Shown: piece by piece, positions 1 through 8,789 of the stretch
How the letters are laid out: every line of letters starts with the position of its first letter
Numbering within the stretch: the stretch's first letter is position 1
Made by a program: the position numbers and the translations under genes
The notes under the pieces: model-generated
Told to the model about the DNA's origin: nothing
The model's database searches: none
Seen by the model: the letters and a program-made list of their open reading frames with translations, nothing else
Source of the DNA: CAWKEY01 sp963848675
GTDB lineage: Bacteria; Pseudomonadota; Gammaproteobacteria; Methylococcales; Methylomonadaceae
NCBI GenBank assembly: GCA_963848675.1
Contig: CAWKEY010000038.1
Location: forward strand, 1 to 64,000
Reading direction: 5' to 3'
Length of the DNA: 64,000 nt

Positions 1-374
1 ATGATAAACGTCGAACGCACGACTTTCATCTTTTTAACGCCGTCTTTTTCAACTTCCTGCCATACCCCGTAACTATCACAGACCTCGCCTGAGGTATCGG
101 CAAGTAATTCCAGATTTAAGCCGAATTTGCCGATAAATGCCCGGTGACTGTCGCAGGAATCTTTGCTGACACCAATAACGACGGTATCCAGATCAGCAAA
201 ATCCTGTGCCAGCGCGGTAAATTGATTGGCTTCTATGGTGCAGCCAGGGGTGTCGTCTTTTGGATAAAAATATAAAACGACGTTCTTTTTTCCGGCATAA
301 TCGGTCAAGGACACCAGCTTGTTATCCTGATTCAGTGATCTAAAAAACGGTGCTGCCTCTTTTTTATTTAACAT
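1..374 (-). CDS. bcp: Thioredoxin-dependent thiol peroxidase (Bcp/PrxQ), 3' end outside window
   Basis: Reverse-strand frame starting at ATG 372-374 and running off the left edge, so about 124 N-terminal codons are visible. The protein starts MLNKKEAAPFF and contains the peroxiredoxin block YFYPKDDTPGCTIEA, with the peroxidatic Cys in TPGC and a second Cys five residues later in KDSCDS-like context further on. Family knowledge: Bcp reduces H2O2 and organic hydroperoxides in the cytoplasm using thioredoxin. A GAGG ribosome site lies about 10 bases before the ATG. The neighbouring rpiA is co-directional with a 69-bp gap. Confidence 0.9.
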   Translation of the reverse strand, partial: MLNKKEAAPFFRSLNQDNKLVSLTDYAGKKNVVLYFYPKDDTPGCTIEANQFTALAQDFADLDTVVIGVSKDSCDSHRAFIGKFGLNLELLADTSGEVCDSYGVWQEVEKDGVKKMKVVRSTFI

Positions 375-443
375 ACGCTTACCTCATTGATGAATTGAAA
401 CACACGCTATAAAGTTGTTTTACTAACCGCCTTCACGGTTCGC

Positions 444-1123
444 CTAAGGCTCTGTTGGGCAACGCTCCTGCACTTGTCCGTCTATTGCCAGCAAGACGAC
501 GCTTGCCAGTTGGTGAAATATTCCATGTTCTATGACGCCCGGCGTGGCATTCAGCAGAGCGTCGAGTGCCTGGCTATAGATTGTTTCAGCAAACACCATG
601 TCAGCACCAGCTGCCATGCCATCAAACCGTCTTTGTTGGCAGTCTGGCGCAGTTCGCCGCGGCCGCCTCGCGGGTTTCAAGTCTGCGCTTGACCAGTTGC
701 CAGGCAAACGGCATGACCTCGACCGGGATGGGAAAGCGTTCGCCGATACGCTCAACCAGTTTGCTCTGGTCGACGAGCACCAGAAATTTGTCGCTAGCGC
801 GCGCCAGAAGCTTCTCGCGCACCAGATCAAAGCCCCGGCCTTTTAACAGGGTAAGATCCGGCGCTACCTCATCGGCACCGTCTACATACAGATCGAGCCG
901 GTTGATGTGTTCCAGCGCCACTACCGGTAGCCCGAGTTTCTTGTGCCTTGATGGTGCTGACTACCGAACTGGCGACCGTTGTCACTTGCAAGCCTTCTTC
1001 TGTAATACGCCGGGCGAGTTCCTGGATAAAATAATTGGCGGTTGAGCCTGTGCCAAGTCCGATCCGCATGCCGTCTTTAACTTGTTTTGCCGCGTGTTGG
1101 GCGACGAGTTCTTTATCGTTCAT
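444..1123 (-). pseudogene. rpiA: Ribose-5-phosphate isomerase A, disrupted by at least two frameshifts
   Basis: RpiA interconverts ribose 5-phosphate and ribulose 5-phosphate in the pentose and RuMP pathways. The gene is spread over three reverse frames. The N-terminus (from 1123) has the GLGTGSTANYF phosphate-binding loop. The frame then shifts near 945, where one extra base before CTCGGG is enough, into a segment with LYVDGADEVAPDLTLLKG and PIPVEVMPFA. A second shift near 650-680 leads to the C-terminal frame with NATPGVIEHGIF, ending at the stop at 444-446. Taken together the pieces cover the whole family. A strong ribosome site (AAGGAG) precedes the start ATG. Either this is a true pseudogene or the assembly contains indel errors; the sequence alone cannot tell. 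No second rpiA is seen in the window. Confidence 0.85.
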
Positions 1124-1657
1124 GTAGGCTCCTTAGTGCCCGAAACGGGCTGTCTTGCTGTGAGCGGATAGGTGCAAATAATAACGCTCATTGCTGTGCG
1201 ATGGCCACCGCTATTTTTTATAAAAACCACAGCGAGTGATTGGCTCAGAATAGAATGCGCGCCTAAGGCGTGCCGGGCCGACGGAATTTCTTGCTAACAA
1301 TAGCGTGCTGCTGCAGGCTTGTTTTGCCAAACCCGGGTCTATGCGTTTACTATTGCAGGCCAGATTATTGACCTACTGGATTCAAGGAGCCAGTCCCACG
1401 CTGTTCGGGGCGATTAACAGCAGCAAGCTATGGATTCGGATAGGGATGAGCACAGCATAATACGGTCTATACTATTTTGGCTGGGTTTGCCGCGATGCGT
1501 GAACACATAGCAAACCCGCGAGCAGGGATGCGAATGAAAACACCCGCCCTGGCAGCAGATATCCCATTCCGTCAGGAATGACGCCACTTAACAGGTATGG
1601 ACAAAGCGGCCTTATCAATTTTTTCTTTTTACATTTTTAGCTAAATACAATTTCGTG
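1124..1657. other. Intergenic region between divergent rpiA and ppa
   Basis: About 530 bases with no convincing coding frame on either strand. It must hold the divergent promoters of rpiA and ppa. The stretch 1260-1500 gives short open runs (for example YWIQGASPTLFGAIN around 1375-1420), but these are broken by stops and match nothing I recognise. Confidence 0.5.
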
Positions 1658-2281
1658 ATGAATACACAATCCACAGCACATCCTTGGCATGGCATCCATG
1701 TAGGCGAGAATGCACCGAGCATCGTTACTGCATTTATCGAGATCGTCCCGTCTGATACGGTCAAATATGAGATCGACAAAGACTCGGGGTTTCTTAAAAT
1801 TGACCGGCCGCAGAAATTCTCCAACACCGTGCCTACACTGTACGGCTTTATTCCGCAGACCTACTGTGCTGAAAGAGTGGCTGACTTTGCCAGAGTGAAA
1901 TCGGGCAAGACGGTTACCAAGGGGGATGGTGATCCTCTGGATATTTGTGTGCTGAGCGAGCGCACCGTGACCCACGGCAATATTATTGTCCCGGCGATTC
2001 CTGTGGGCGGTTTTCGTTTGCTTGACAAGGGTGAGGCGGACGACAAGATTATTGCCGTGATGAAAGGCGATGAATTTTACCGGCAATGGAATGATGTCTC
2101 CGACTGCCCGTCATCTTATATCAATCGCCTGAAACATTATTTTCTGACCTACAAAGATTTGCCTGGCGAAAAGAATTCCTGCGAAATAACCAATGTCTAT
2201 GGTCGTGAGGAAGCGCACGAAGTCATCAGGCGGGCAATGGAAGACTACCAATATCATTATGGATGCCGGGATATTGAGTAG
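1658..2281 (+). CDS. ppa: Inorganic pyrophosphatase (family I)
   Basis: Soluble cytoplasmic enzyme that hydrolyses pyrophosphate and so pulls biosynthetic reactions forward. The 207-residue protein has the family I signature DGDPLDICVL around residues 90-99, the upstream KFSNTVPTLYGFIPQTYC block and the VYGREEAHEVI C-terminal region. A GTG codon lies directly before the ATG (1655), and I chose the ATG. The protein is somewhat longer than the E. coli enzyme, and its N-terminal HPWHGIHVGENAP resembles the longer bacterial/plant-type family I enzymes. Monocistronic, divergent from rpiA. Methanotrophs also use pyrophosphate-dependent phosphofructokinase, so pyrophosphate handling could be linked to central metabolism, but that is inference. 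Confidence 0.92.
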   Translation: MNTQSTAHPWHGIHVGENAPSIVTAFIEIVPSDTVKYEIDKDSGFLKIDRPQKFSNTVPTLYGFIPQTYCAERVADFARVKSGKTVTKGDGDPLDICVLSERTVTHGNIIVPAIPVGGFRLLDKGEADDKIIAVMKGDEFYRQWNDVSDCPSSYINRLKHYFLTYKDLPGEKNSCEITNVYGREEAHEVIRRAMEDYQYHYGCRDIE

Positions 2282-2460
2282 GGACGCCCCGAATATACCG
2301 GTTTTACGCAGGCTTCGGCAGGTTTCTTCCTGACCGGGATCCGAAGGGCTCCCCACCGACGGGATCAATCATTTAGCCGTTCGAAGGCTTAAATCAGCGC
2401 TTCCCGGTCAAGCAGTTTTAAAAAAGGCATTGGTCTGCGGTTTGTACTGGCCGCTCCGGC

Positions 2461-3417
2461 TTAGTGCCATTTTTCCACAAACGCCTGGATAAAAACCGCA
2501 AGCTGGGGTTTTTCCAAATGATTGATGCCGGCAGCTGCTTTGCGGCCACCGCCGCTGATAAACAGTCCGCACAGCTCGTCGGCGCCGGTTTTGTTGTTTA
2601 ACGGAGCTCTTACGCTGACTTGATAACCACCGGAGCTGTTTTCACTGATAATGGCATGCGCCTTGCCGGGATTGCGGTTGGCCAAAGTATTACCCCATAC
2701 GCCACTCACTCGTCTGCTCCAGGGTTCGTTGGGCAGTATGTAGACCGCCACGTTTTGATTGACGAAATCAGCGGCAATTTGATCCGCTTTATGCAGGTCA
2801 TTCTGATAGCCAGCCAGCAACTGATGGTAAATAAGGGCATTATCGGCAATAAAGTCCAAAGGCGACGAGTAAGGCGCCAGGCGTTGATAAAGCTGATCCG
2901 GCGCAAAGTACAAATCCGCCACATCAACACCGTAGCTGTTGTAATTGAGACACACACCCAGGTTTTCGAGTTGTTGCAGCTGCTGGCTGCTTAGCTGCAA
3001 GGCTTGCGCGTGTTGCCGTGCGCGAGCTCCAAGATTATCGCCAAAAGCAGCCGTTACCGCCCATGCCGAAAAACGCTGGTGCAGATAATGATCAACCAGC
3101 AAGCTGGTGCAGGTATTGGCGCCGGTATCGATCAGGCTCGTGAAGCCGGGGTGTTCAGGTATATCGCCAGCTTGATGATGGTCGACATAAAACACATGAA
3201 CGCCCTGTTCAAGCAGCGTTATCAGATAGGGCCGGTTTTTTTGCAGAGAAATGTCCAGGACAGTAAGCTCATCACCTGCCGCCGCCGTGACCCGCTTTAA
3301 CAGCGCTATATCGCGCTTTACGCCAGTTACAAGCTGCGCGGCCACCGGGTAGGCCAGCCGTAGCTGAATCAGCGCGCAGAGCCCGTCGGCATCGCCGTTA
3401 AAGACGTCAATGTGCAT
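2461..3417 (-). CDS. DHH/DHHA1-family phosphoesterase
   Basis: 318-residue protein with the N-terminal metal-binding motif NGDADG (residues 7-12), the DHH motif in YVDHHQA (about 78-84) and a C-terminal DHHA1 signature GGGRKAAAG. The DHH superfamily includes RecJ exonucleases, NrnA oligoribonucleases and cyclic dinucleotide phosphodiesterases; which substrate this one uses cannot be read from the sequence. It starts only two bases after the cysC stop on the same strand, so the two are very likely co-transcribed. That pairing could suggest a role in removing 3'-phosphoadenosine phosphate or short nucleotides made around sulfate activation, as NrnA-type enzymes do in other bacteria (inference). 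Confidence 0.8.
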   Translation of the reverse strand: MHIDVFNGDADGLCALIQLRLAYPVAAQLVTGVKRDIALLKRVTAAAGDELTVLDISLQKNRPYLITLLEQGVHVFYVDHHQAGDIPEHPGFTSLIDTGANTCTSLLVDHYLHQRFSAWAVTAAFGDNLGARARQHAQALQLSSQQLQQLENLGVCLNYNSYGVDVADLYFAPDQLYQRLAPYSSPLDFIADNALIYHQLLAGYQNDLHKADQIAADFVNQNVAVYILPNEPWSRRVSGVWGNTLANRNPGKAHAIISENSSGGYQVSVRAPLNNKTGADELCGLFISGGGRKAAAGINHLEKPQLAVFIQAFVEKWH

Positions 3418-3419
3418 TA

Positions 3420-4046
3420 CTACGGCTTATTTGCGGCTTCATCAGCAATGATGCCGCGCGCGCTGAGCAGATTCAGAACCTGTTCGACACAGTCCTGCAA
3501 AGTATGGGTGCCGGTATCCACCTGCAGTTCCGGATTTTTGGGAGCTTCATACGTTGAAGAAATCCCGGTGAAGTGCTGAATTTCGCCTAGACGGGCCTTT
3601 TTATAAAGGCCCTTGACGTCGCGTTGTTCGCAAATCGCCAAATCACAGCAGCAATAAATCTCTATGAAGTCACCCTGCGGGACCAGATGTCTTGCCAGAT
3701 TTCTTTCCTCGCTAAACGGCGAAATAAACGCGGTAAGAGTGATAACCCCTGCTTCCAGCATCAATTTTGCCACCTCTGCGACGCGCCGGATGTTTTCATG
3801 CCTGTCGGCATCAGTGAAGCCCAGGTCGCCGCACAAGCCATGCCTGACATTATCGCCATCCATGACAAAAGTATGGCAATCTGCTTGATGCAATGCTTCT
3901 TCAACGGCATGGGCCAGGGTTGATTTGCCGGCGCCGGACAAGCCGGTAAACCAGAGAATAACCGACTTGTGTTTGTTTAACTGCTCGCGGCGGCTGCGTG
4001 TTACTGTGGCATGATGCCAAGCCACATTAGTGCTTTCTTGCTTCAA
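3420..4046 (-). CDS. cysC: Adenylylsulfate (APS) kinase
   Basis: Phosphorylates APS to PAPS in assimilatory sulfate activation (cytoplasmic). The 208-residue length is typical. Visible motifs: P-loop GLSGAGKST (about 35-43), MDGDNVRHGLCGDLGF for APS binding, FISPFSEERNLAR, and KGLYKKARLGEIQHFTGI near the C-terminus, a standard CysC block. The upstream sequence has AAGGAGATACC just before ATG 4046, a strong ribosome site. First gene of a probable two-gene operon with the DHH phosphoesterase. No cysD/cysN partner is in the window, so PAPS production depends on an ATP sulfurylase encoded elsewhere. Confidence 0.94.
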   Translation of the reverse strand: MKQESTNVAWHHATVTRSRREQLNKHKSVILWFTGLSGAGKSTLAHAVEEALHQADCHTFVMDGDNVRHGLCGDLGFTDADRHENIRRVAEVAKLMLEAGVITLTAFISPFSEERNLARHLVPQGDFIEIYCCCDLAICEQRDVKGLYKKARLGEIQHFTGISSTYEAPKNPELQVDTGTHTLQDCVEQVLNLLSARGIIADEAANKP

Positions 4047-4304
4047 TTAGGGTATCTCCTTGGCTAGGTTACGTTAAGCGGGCATGTAGACCCTGAGTTT
4101 TCAAAAGAGTTGGTGAAACATGTTGTTAGAGTATTGATGGGTTCCTGAGCAATAAATGAACTAATTCAGGCACAGCAGTTTGCCGACGGTAATCTTCAAA
4201 AAATCCGATAAATACCTTGCAATAGCGATTGAATTATTGAAAATGTTTTCACGTATTTCTCTCAGGCTATTAATGTTTTTGAAATTCGACAATGCTGCCT
4301 GGAT

Positions 4305-4892
4305 TTAATGCTCCAGGCATCTGGCCAAGGCAAACCGAAAGATTAACAGTGTCATGATGACTGGATATAGCATGTAATGCTCCGGTAACGCCAGGCTGAT
4401 CAGGGTGGCCGTCATTATGATCCATGGCTGCAGCTTGCTTTTGGCGGCAAGCGCCTGCATTTGGCGAAAACTTGCCGCATCGATAGTATGGCGCTGGCTG
4501 ATAAAAAATAAGGATACAAAAGCCGTCATAAAGGCGAAATAAAGCGGGTAGGCATAAAATACCGGCGAGTCATCCTTAAAAAACAAGGTTTTCCAGTAGG
4601 CAAACCAGATCAGCAGGCTGCTGCTGGCAAAAATGTCGAAGCACATGCGCGTCGACAATTGTTTAAAAATGCTGCTGACCATGCTGATGACGGCCAAAGC
4701 CACGCCGATGTAAATAAATTCAGGCGCTATCAACAGATTTTGCAGCGGGCTTGCCGTTTGCGCCAGGAAGCAGATGGCGAGGCTAAGGCTAATAAAAATG
4801 GGCATGGCGGGCAGCTCGCAGTTGTTAAAGGGGAAATCGGCAATGGGTAAAATCAAGCACTTGCATAAGCTTATCAGTTCTTGTTTATGCAC
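4305..4892 (-). CDS. Uncharacterised multi-spanning membrane protein
   Basis: 195-residue hydrophobic protein with about five predicted membrane segments (for example MPIFISLSLAICFLA, FIYIGVALAVISMVS, FAFMTAFVSLFFIS, PWIIMTATLISLAL, LLIFRFALA). The cytoplasmic-side loop QRHTIDAASFRQMQALAAKSKLQ is polar and basic. I do not recognise a family. The start is uncertain: neither the ATG at 4892 nor the internal Met codon at 4805, where the first membrane helix begins, has a clear ribosome site; the internal one would give a tidier 166-residue membrane protein. Monocistronic. Confidence 0.55.
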   Translation of the reverse strand: MHKQELISLCKCLILPIADFPFNNCELPAMPIFISLSLAICFLAQTASPLQNLLIAPEFIYIGVALAVISMVSSIFKQLSTRMCFDIFASSSLLIWFAYWKTLFFKDDSPVFYAYPLYFAFMTAFVSLFFISQRHTIDAASFRQMQALAAKSKLQPWIIMTATLISLALPEHYMLYPVIMTLLIFRFALARCLEH

Positions 4893-5216
4893 AGATCGTT
4901 TTTTATGGCCGCAAGCAGGTGTTGGCTGGCTTTGCAGGGGCGGCTTTCTGCTTTGGTTTAATATTAACTGATTGATTTAAATATATAAAATGTTTCTGTA
5001 CAAAAATACTACAATTTAACGGCAGGGCAGATAAGATCAGGGCTGGGCGCGGTTATCGAGTGTTTGTGCACAGAGTTATCCACAGGAATTGTGGAAAAGC
5101 GGCTATGTGTTTGACTGGGTTGAGGTGATTGCCAAGTCAAGCCCTAAATGTAAAAAAAGGGAAATTATTTAGCTGGTTAAGATTGGAGCGCCGGGCCCCA
5201 ACTCGGTAAGAGCATA

Positions 5217-5261
5217 GCGAATGCGCAAAGCTTAGGCTTGGCGTTCGCAGAAGGGTTTTTT
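5217..5261 (+). terminator. Terminator-like hairpin, plus strand
   Basis: GCGAATGC (5217-5224) pairs with GCGTTCGC (5241-5248) through eight pairs including one G-U, with an inner AAGC/GCTT helix. A run of six T follows at 5256-5261, seven bases after the stem. No plus-strand gene ends just upstream. Confidence 0.4.
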
Positions 5262-5291
5262 ATTGGCACACGGTAGAGGCTGAATAAGTAG

Positions 5292-5324
5292 AAAAAAGGG
5301 AGCCTAATGATTAATCAGGCTCCC
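5292..5324 (-). terminator. Rho-independent terminator, minus strand, no gene upstream
   Basis: GGGAGCCT (5298-5305) and AGGCTCCC (5317-5324) form a perfect 8-bp stem. On the minus strand the stem is followed by a T-run (AAAAAA on the plus strand at 5292-5297). No minus-strand gene lies between it and ppsA. Confidence 0.5.
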
Positions 5325-5507
5325 CCTCACCCTCACCCAAATGGAAGGCAAGTAAGAGCGCAGATTGTTATGCTATCAACCGGCTGGAAAAATGATAATG
5401 CGGCAAATTGTCACATATTATTGATGAGGTTTATGGGTTTAATAGAGCGATAGATAGGTAAATTTAGCCTGTGCACAGGCAGCCACACAATGCGTAAGGA
5501 GTGGGCG

Positions 5508-7922
5508 ATGACCGAACAAACAAAATATGTCCGTTGGTTTAACGAATTAACAATCGACGATGTGCCGCTGGTCGGCGGCAAAAATGCGTCACTGGGTGAA
5601 ATGTACCGTGAACTAATTTCCCAGGGCATTAACATACCCAACGGTTTTGCCGTGACGGCCGAGGGCTACCGGTATGTGCTGGATCAGGCCAAGGCTTGGG
5701 AGCCCCTCCATCAGGCGCTGGATGAGCTGAATCCGGATGATGTGGCCGATCTGGCCAGACGCGCACGCAAGGCGCGTGAAATAATCTATGCGGCGCCCTT
5801 GCCAGAAGACCTTGTCAGCCAGATTCTGCAAGCCTTTGCGCAGTTGCAGAAAGAATACGGAGACGATGTCAGCGTTGCGGTCAGGAGTTCCGCCACGGCG
5901 GAAGATTTGCCCACCGCGAGTTTTGCAGGGCAACAGGATACCTATTTGAATATTCGCGGTAACCAGGCCTTGCTGGATGCCTGCAAGCGCTGTTTTGCCA
6001 GTCTGTTCACCGATCGCGCCATTCATTACCGTATCGATCAGGGTTTTGACCATTTCAAGCTGGCGTTGTCGATAGGCATTATGAAAATGGTGCGTTCCGA
6101 TCTATCGGCCAGTGGCGTCATGTTCTCCCTGGATACCGAATCTGGCTTTAGCGATGTGGTTTTTATTACCGGCGCTTATGGCCTTGGCGAAAATGTCGTG
6201 CAGGGTGCGGTGGATCCCGACGAATTTTATGTTCACAAACCCACTTTCGAGCTAGGTCATCGTGCGGTATTGCGGCGCGGACTGGGGGCTAAAAAAATCA
6301 AAATGGTTTACAGCGATGGCCGCACCCGCGAAGCTACCCATAACGTGCCGACCGCCGAGACCGAGCGCAGACAATTTTGTCTTGATGATCAGGATGTACT
6401 GACCCTGGCCGATTACGCGATCAAGATAGAAAAACATTACAGCGCCAAGGCCGGACATCCGCGGCCAATGGATATGGAATGGGCCAAGGACGGCATCGAC
6501 GGCGCGCTGTATATTGTGCAGGCCCGTCCGGAAACCGTGGTATCGCAGCGGCAGGATCTGCTGCTGGAACGCTATGCCCTGAAAAACAAAGCCGATACCC
6601 TGGTCATGGGTCATGCGGTAGGCAGCAAGATAGCCGCCGGCAATGCCCGCGTCATTACAAAAATTGAACAGCTGGCCGAATTTAAACCCGGTGATGTCCT
6701 GGTTGCCGACATGACCACGCCTGACTGGGAGCCGGTCATGAAAATCGCTTCCGCCATCGTCACGAACCGCGGTGGGCGCACCTGTCATGCCGCCATCATC
6801 GCGCGTGAACTGGGCGTGCCTGCGGTAATCGGTTGCGAAAATGCGACCACGGCCATTCAAGACAAGTCGCTGGTGACGGTATCCTGCGCCGAAGGAGACA
6901 TCGGCCGGGTGTATCAGGGCAGGCTGGATTTTGAGGTGACTACTACCGATCTGACAGGCCTGAAACGGCCCAAAACCCACATTATGCTCAATATTGGCAA
7001 TCCCGAGCTGGCTTTTAAAACCCGCTTTCTGCCTAATGATGGCGTCGGTCTGGCTCGCATGGAATTTATTATCACCGAATACATCAAAGCCCATCCCATG
7101 GCCCTGCTGCATCCTGAAAAAGTCCAGGATGCTGGCGAACGCGAACAACTGGCTCGTTTGACGCAAAATTTCCCTAACCCCGGCGAGTTTTTTATCCAGC
7201 GCCTATCGGAAGGTGTCGGTACGATTGCCGCCGCGTTTTATCCCAAACCCGTGGTGGTGCGCATGTCGGATTTTAAAACCAATGAATACGCCACCTTGCT
7301 GGGCGGCCGCTGGTTTGAGTTTGATGAGGCCAATCCGATGATTGGTTTCCGGGGCGCCTCGCGCTACACGCATCCGGCATATGCCGAAGGTTTTGCTCTG
7401 GAGTGCGCCGCCATGAAGCGCGTGCGCGACGACATGGGACTGACCAATGTCATTCTGATGATTCCGTTTTGCCGGAGGGTTCAGGAAGCCCAGCGCGTGC
7501 TCGACTACATGGCCGAGCTGGGCCTGCAGCGCGGCACTAACGGCCTGCAAATTTATGTCATGTGCGAGATACCCAATAATGTCATTCAGGTCGATGCCTT
7601 CTCGGAGCATTTTGACGGCTTTTCCATCGGCTCGAATGATCTGACTCAACTCACACTGGGCGTCGATCGTGATTCCCAAATTCTCGCCGAAGCGTTTGAT
7701 GAGCGCGATCCCGGCGTTAAAGCCATGATTAAACTGGCAGTCGAAGGCGCACGCCGTAATGGCCGGCATTGCGGTTTATGCGGTCAGGCGCCTTCGGATT
7801 ATCCGGAAATGGCCGATTTTCTGGTGGAAATTGGTATCGATTCCATGAGCTTGAATCCCGATACCGTATTGGCGACCACGCAACAGATACTGGCCACCGA
7901 ACAGCGGCTGGGGCGGACTTAG
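5508..7922 (+). CDS. ppsA: Phosphoenolpyruvate synthase
   Basis: Converts pyruvate + ATP to PEP + AMP + Pi (gluconeogenic; cytoplasmic). About 804 residues, close to the E. coli enzyme. Visible in order: N-terminal nucleotide-binding domain with LVGGKNASLGEM and VAVRSSATAEDLPTASFAGQ; swivelling phosphohistidine domain with GGRTCHAAIIARELG (catalytic His near residue 427); C-terminal PEP/pyruvate-binding barrel with FCGLCGQAPSDYPE-type motif (here HCGLCGQAPSD, near 755). I chose ATG 5508 because AAGGAG lies eight bases upstream; an in-frame ATG at 5490 has no such site. The stop codon abuts an IS5-family end, so the last few residues may have been replaced on insertion; the core is complete. 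Confidence 0.95.
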   Translation: MTEQTKYVRWFNELTIDDVPLVGGKNASLGEMYRELISQGINIPNGFAVTAEGYRYVLDQAKAWEPLHQALDELNPDDVADLARRARKAREIIYAAPLPEDLVSQILQAFAQLQKEYGDDVSVAVRSSATAEDLPTASFAGQQDTYLNIRGNQALLDACKRCFASLFTDRAIHYRIDQGFDHFKLALSIGIMKMVRSDLSASGVMFSLDTESGFSDVVFITGAYGLGENVVQGAVDPDEFYVHKPTFELGHRAVLRRGLGAKKIKMVYSDGRTREATHNVPTAETERRQFCLDDQDVLTLADYAIKIEKHYSAKAGHPRPMDMEWAKDGIDGALYIVQARPETVVSQRQDLLLERYALKNKADTLVMGHAVGSKIAAGNARVITKIEQLAEFKPGDVLVADMTTPDWEPVMKIASAIVTNRGGRTCHAAIIARELGVPAVIGCENATTAIQDKSLVTVSCAEGDIGRVYQGRLDFEVTTTDLTGLKRPKTHIMLNIGNPELAFKTRFLPNDGVGLARMEFIITEYIKAHPMALLHPEKVQDAGEREQLARLTQNFPNPGEFFIQRLSEGVGTIAAAFYPKPVVVRMSDFKTNEYATLLGGRWFEFDEANPMIGFRGASRYTHPAYAEGFALECAAMKRVRDDMGLTNVILMIPFCRRVQEAQRVLDYMAELGLQRGTNGLQIYVMCEIPNNVIQVDAFSEHFDGFSIGSNDLTQLTLGVDRDSQILAEAFDERDPGVKAMIKLAVEGARRNGRHCGLCGQAPSDYPEMADFLVEIGIDSMSLNPDTVLATTQQILATEQRLGRT

Positions 7923-8708
7923 AGCTTATCCATAAATAATATTTACTTGATTTTTTGGCCGTATTTTACGTAAGGCGATAATAGAAGCAGCCAGCATAAG
8001 TAAGCCGAGGTAGCTACGGTCCATTTTTTCATAGCGCACCAAGAGTTTTCTGAACCGGTTAAACCACGAATGACAAACTTCAACCACCCACCGTCTAGCC
8101 TTGAAATCAGGGTTTTTGTCTTTTTCTGCAATTTCCTCACCTCGTGGCCTGACATGAGGGATATAGCTTCTTTCCTCAATCTCGCGCCGAGCCGGCTCGC
8201 CCACATAGCCAGCATCCAGGCAAAGGTTTTGTTTGAGAGTGTCCGGGTCAGGACGCTCGATAATAATCCCATCCAGGGTATCAGCCAGTAACTTGACATC
8301 ATGGGTGTTCGCACCACTGATCACGAGGGCTAAGGGCAATCCCTTTTCATCGGTTAACAGGCTTCTTTTACTACCGTTTTTACCTCGGTCGGTAGGGTTT
8401 CTGCCCACCGATTCCAGTGCTAACGGCGCCTTAACCATTGCCCCATCAAGGCTTTGCCATTCCCAGGCAATGCCTTCCAGTTCGTCATATTCCAATAAGC
8501 TGGCACGCCATAACTTTTCAAACATGCCTGATGCCTGCCATTCCAGGAAATACCTGTGAACAGCACTGGCACTACCATAGTCACTTTTAGGCAGGGCTTT
8601 CCATTGACAACCTGTGCGCAAAACATAAAGAATCCCCTCAAATACTTTTCGCGGGTTTTGGGCTTTTCTGCCTCCACCTGGCTTGCGTTTATAGTCCTTT
8701 GTTGACTT
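7923..8708 (-). mobile_element. IS5-family element, 5' end truncated
   Basis: The element begins immediately after the ppsA stop, with GAGCTTATCCATAAATA as its presumed terminal repeat. No matching inverted copy is found on the other side near 8700, where the transposase frame runs into a stop (8709-8711). The 5' end of the element, including the transposase start, is therefore missing. Confidence 0.7.
7926..8708 (-). pseudogene. IS5-family transposase, N-terminus missing
   Basis: DDE transposase. The open frame reads from KRKPGGGRKAQNPRKVFEGI through LRTGCQWKALP to the C-terminus, with WQSLDGAMVKAP (first Asp), LVISGANTHDVKLL, LDAGYVGEPA (second Asp) and RRWVVEVCHSWFNRFRKLL (Glu region). 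That is a complete catalytic domain. The usual N-terminal block (about 30 residues with the start Met) is absent because of an in-frame TAG at 8709-8711 upstream, with a different unexplained frame beyond. It is probably inactive unless a GTG or TTG start inside the fragment works. Confidence 0.75.
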
Positions 8709-8789
8709 CTATACGGTATAACCAGGCATTGTCATCTATATCACGCCCTCCTTCACTAATACACCAGATTTGGCCTGGCTCTAAAGGAT

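Larger units (their letters stand above)
4893..5507. other. 615-bp non-coding region upstream of ppsA
   Basis: No coding frame is evident. AT-rich promoter-like DNA spans 4955-5030. A perfect DnaA box (TTATCCACA) sits at 5076-5084. Two terminator-like hairpins follow, one for each strand (5217-5261 and 5298-5324), with no annotated gene for either to terminate. The ppsA promoter is presumably in 5340-5490. A small RNA read rightwards from about 5000 to 5260 would fit this arrangement but is speculative. Confidence 0.4.

Noticed and set aside
566..1045. Plus-strand ORFs across rpiA
   Set aside because: They are complements of the broken rpiA frames and have no ribosome sites or family motifs.
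5060..5100. Replication origin around a perfect DnaA box
   Set aside because: Only one consensus box is present, with no cluster of boxes, no AT-rich unwinding repeat array and no dnaA, dnaN or gidA nearby.
6252..7166. Long minus-strand ORF inside ppsA
   Set aside because: Shadow of a well-conserved PEP synthase frame; no motifs of its own.
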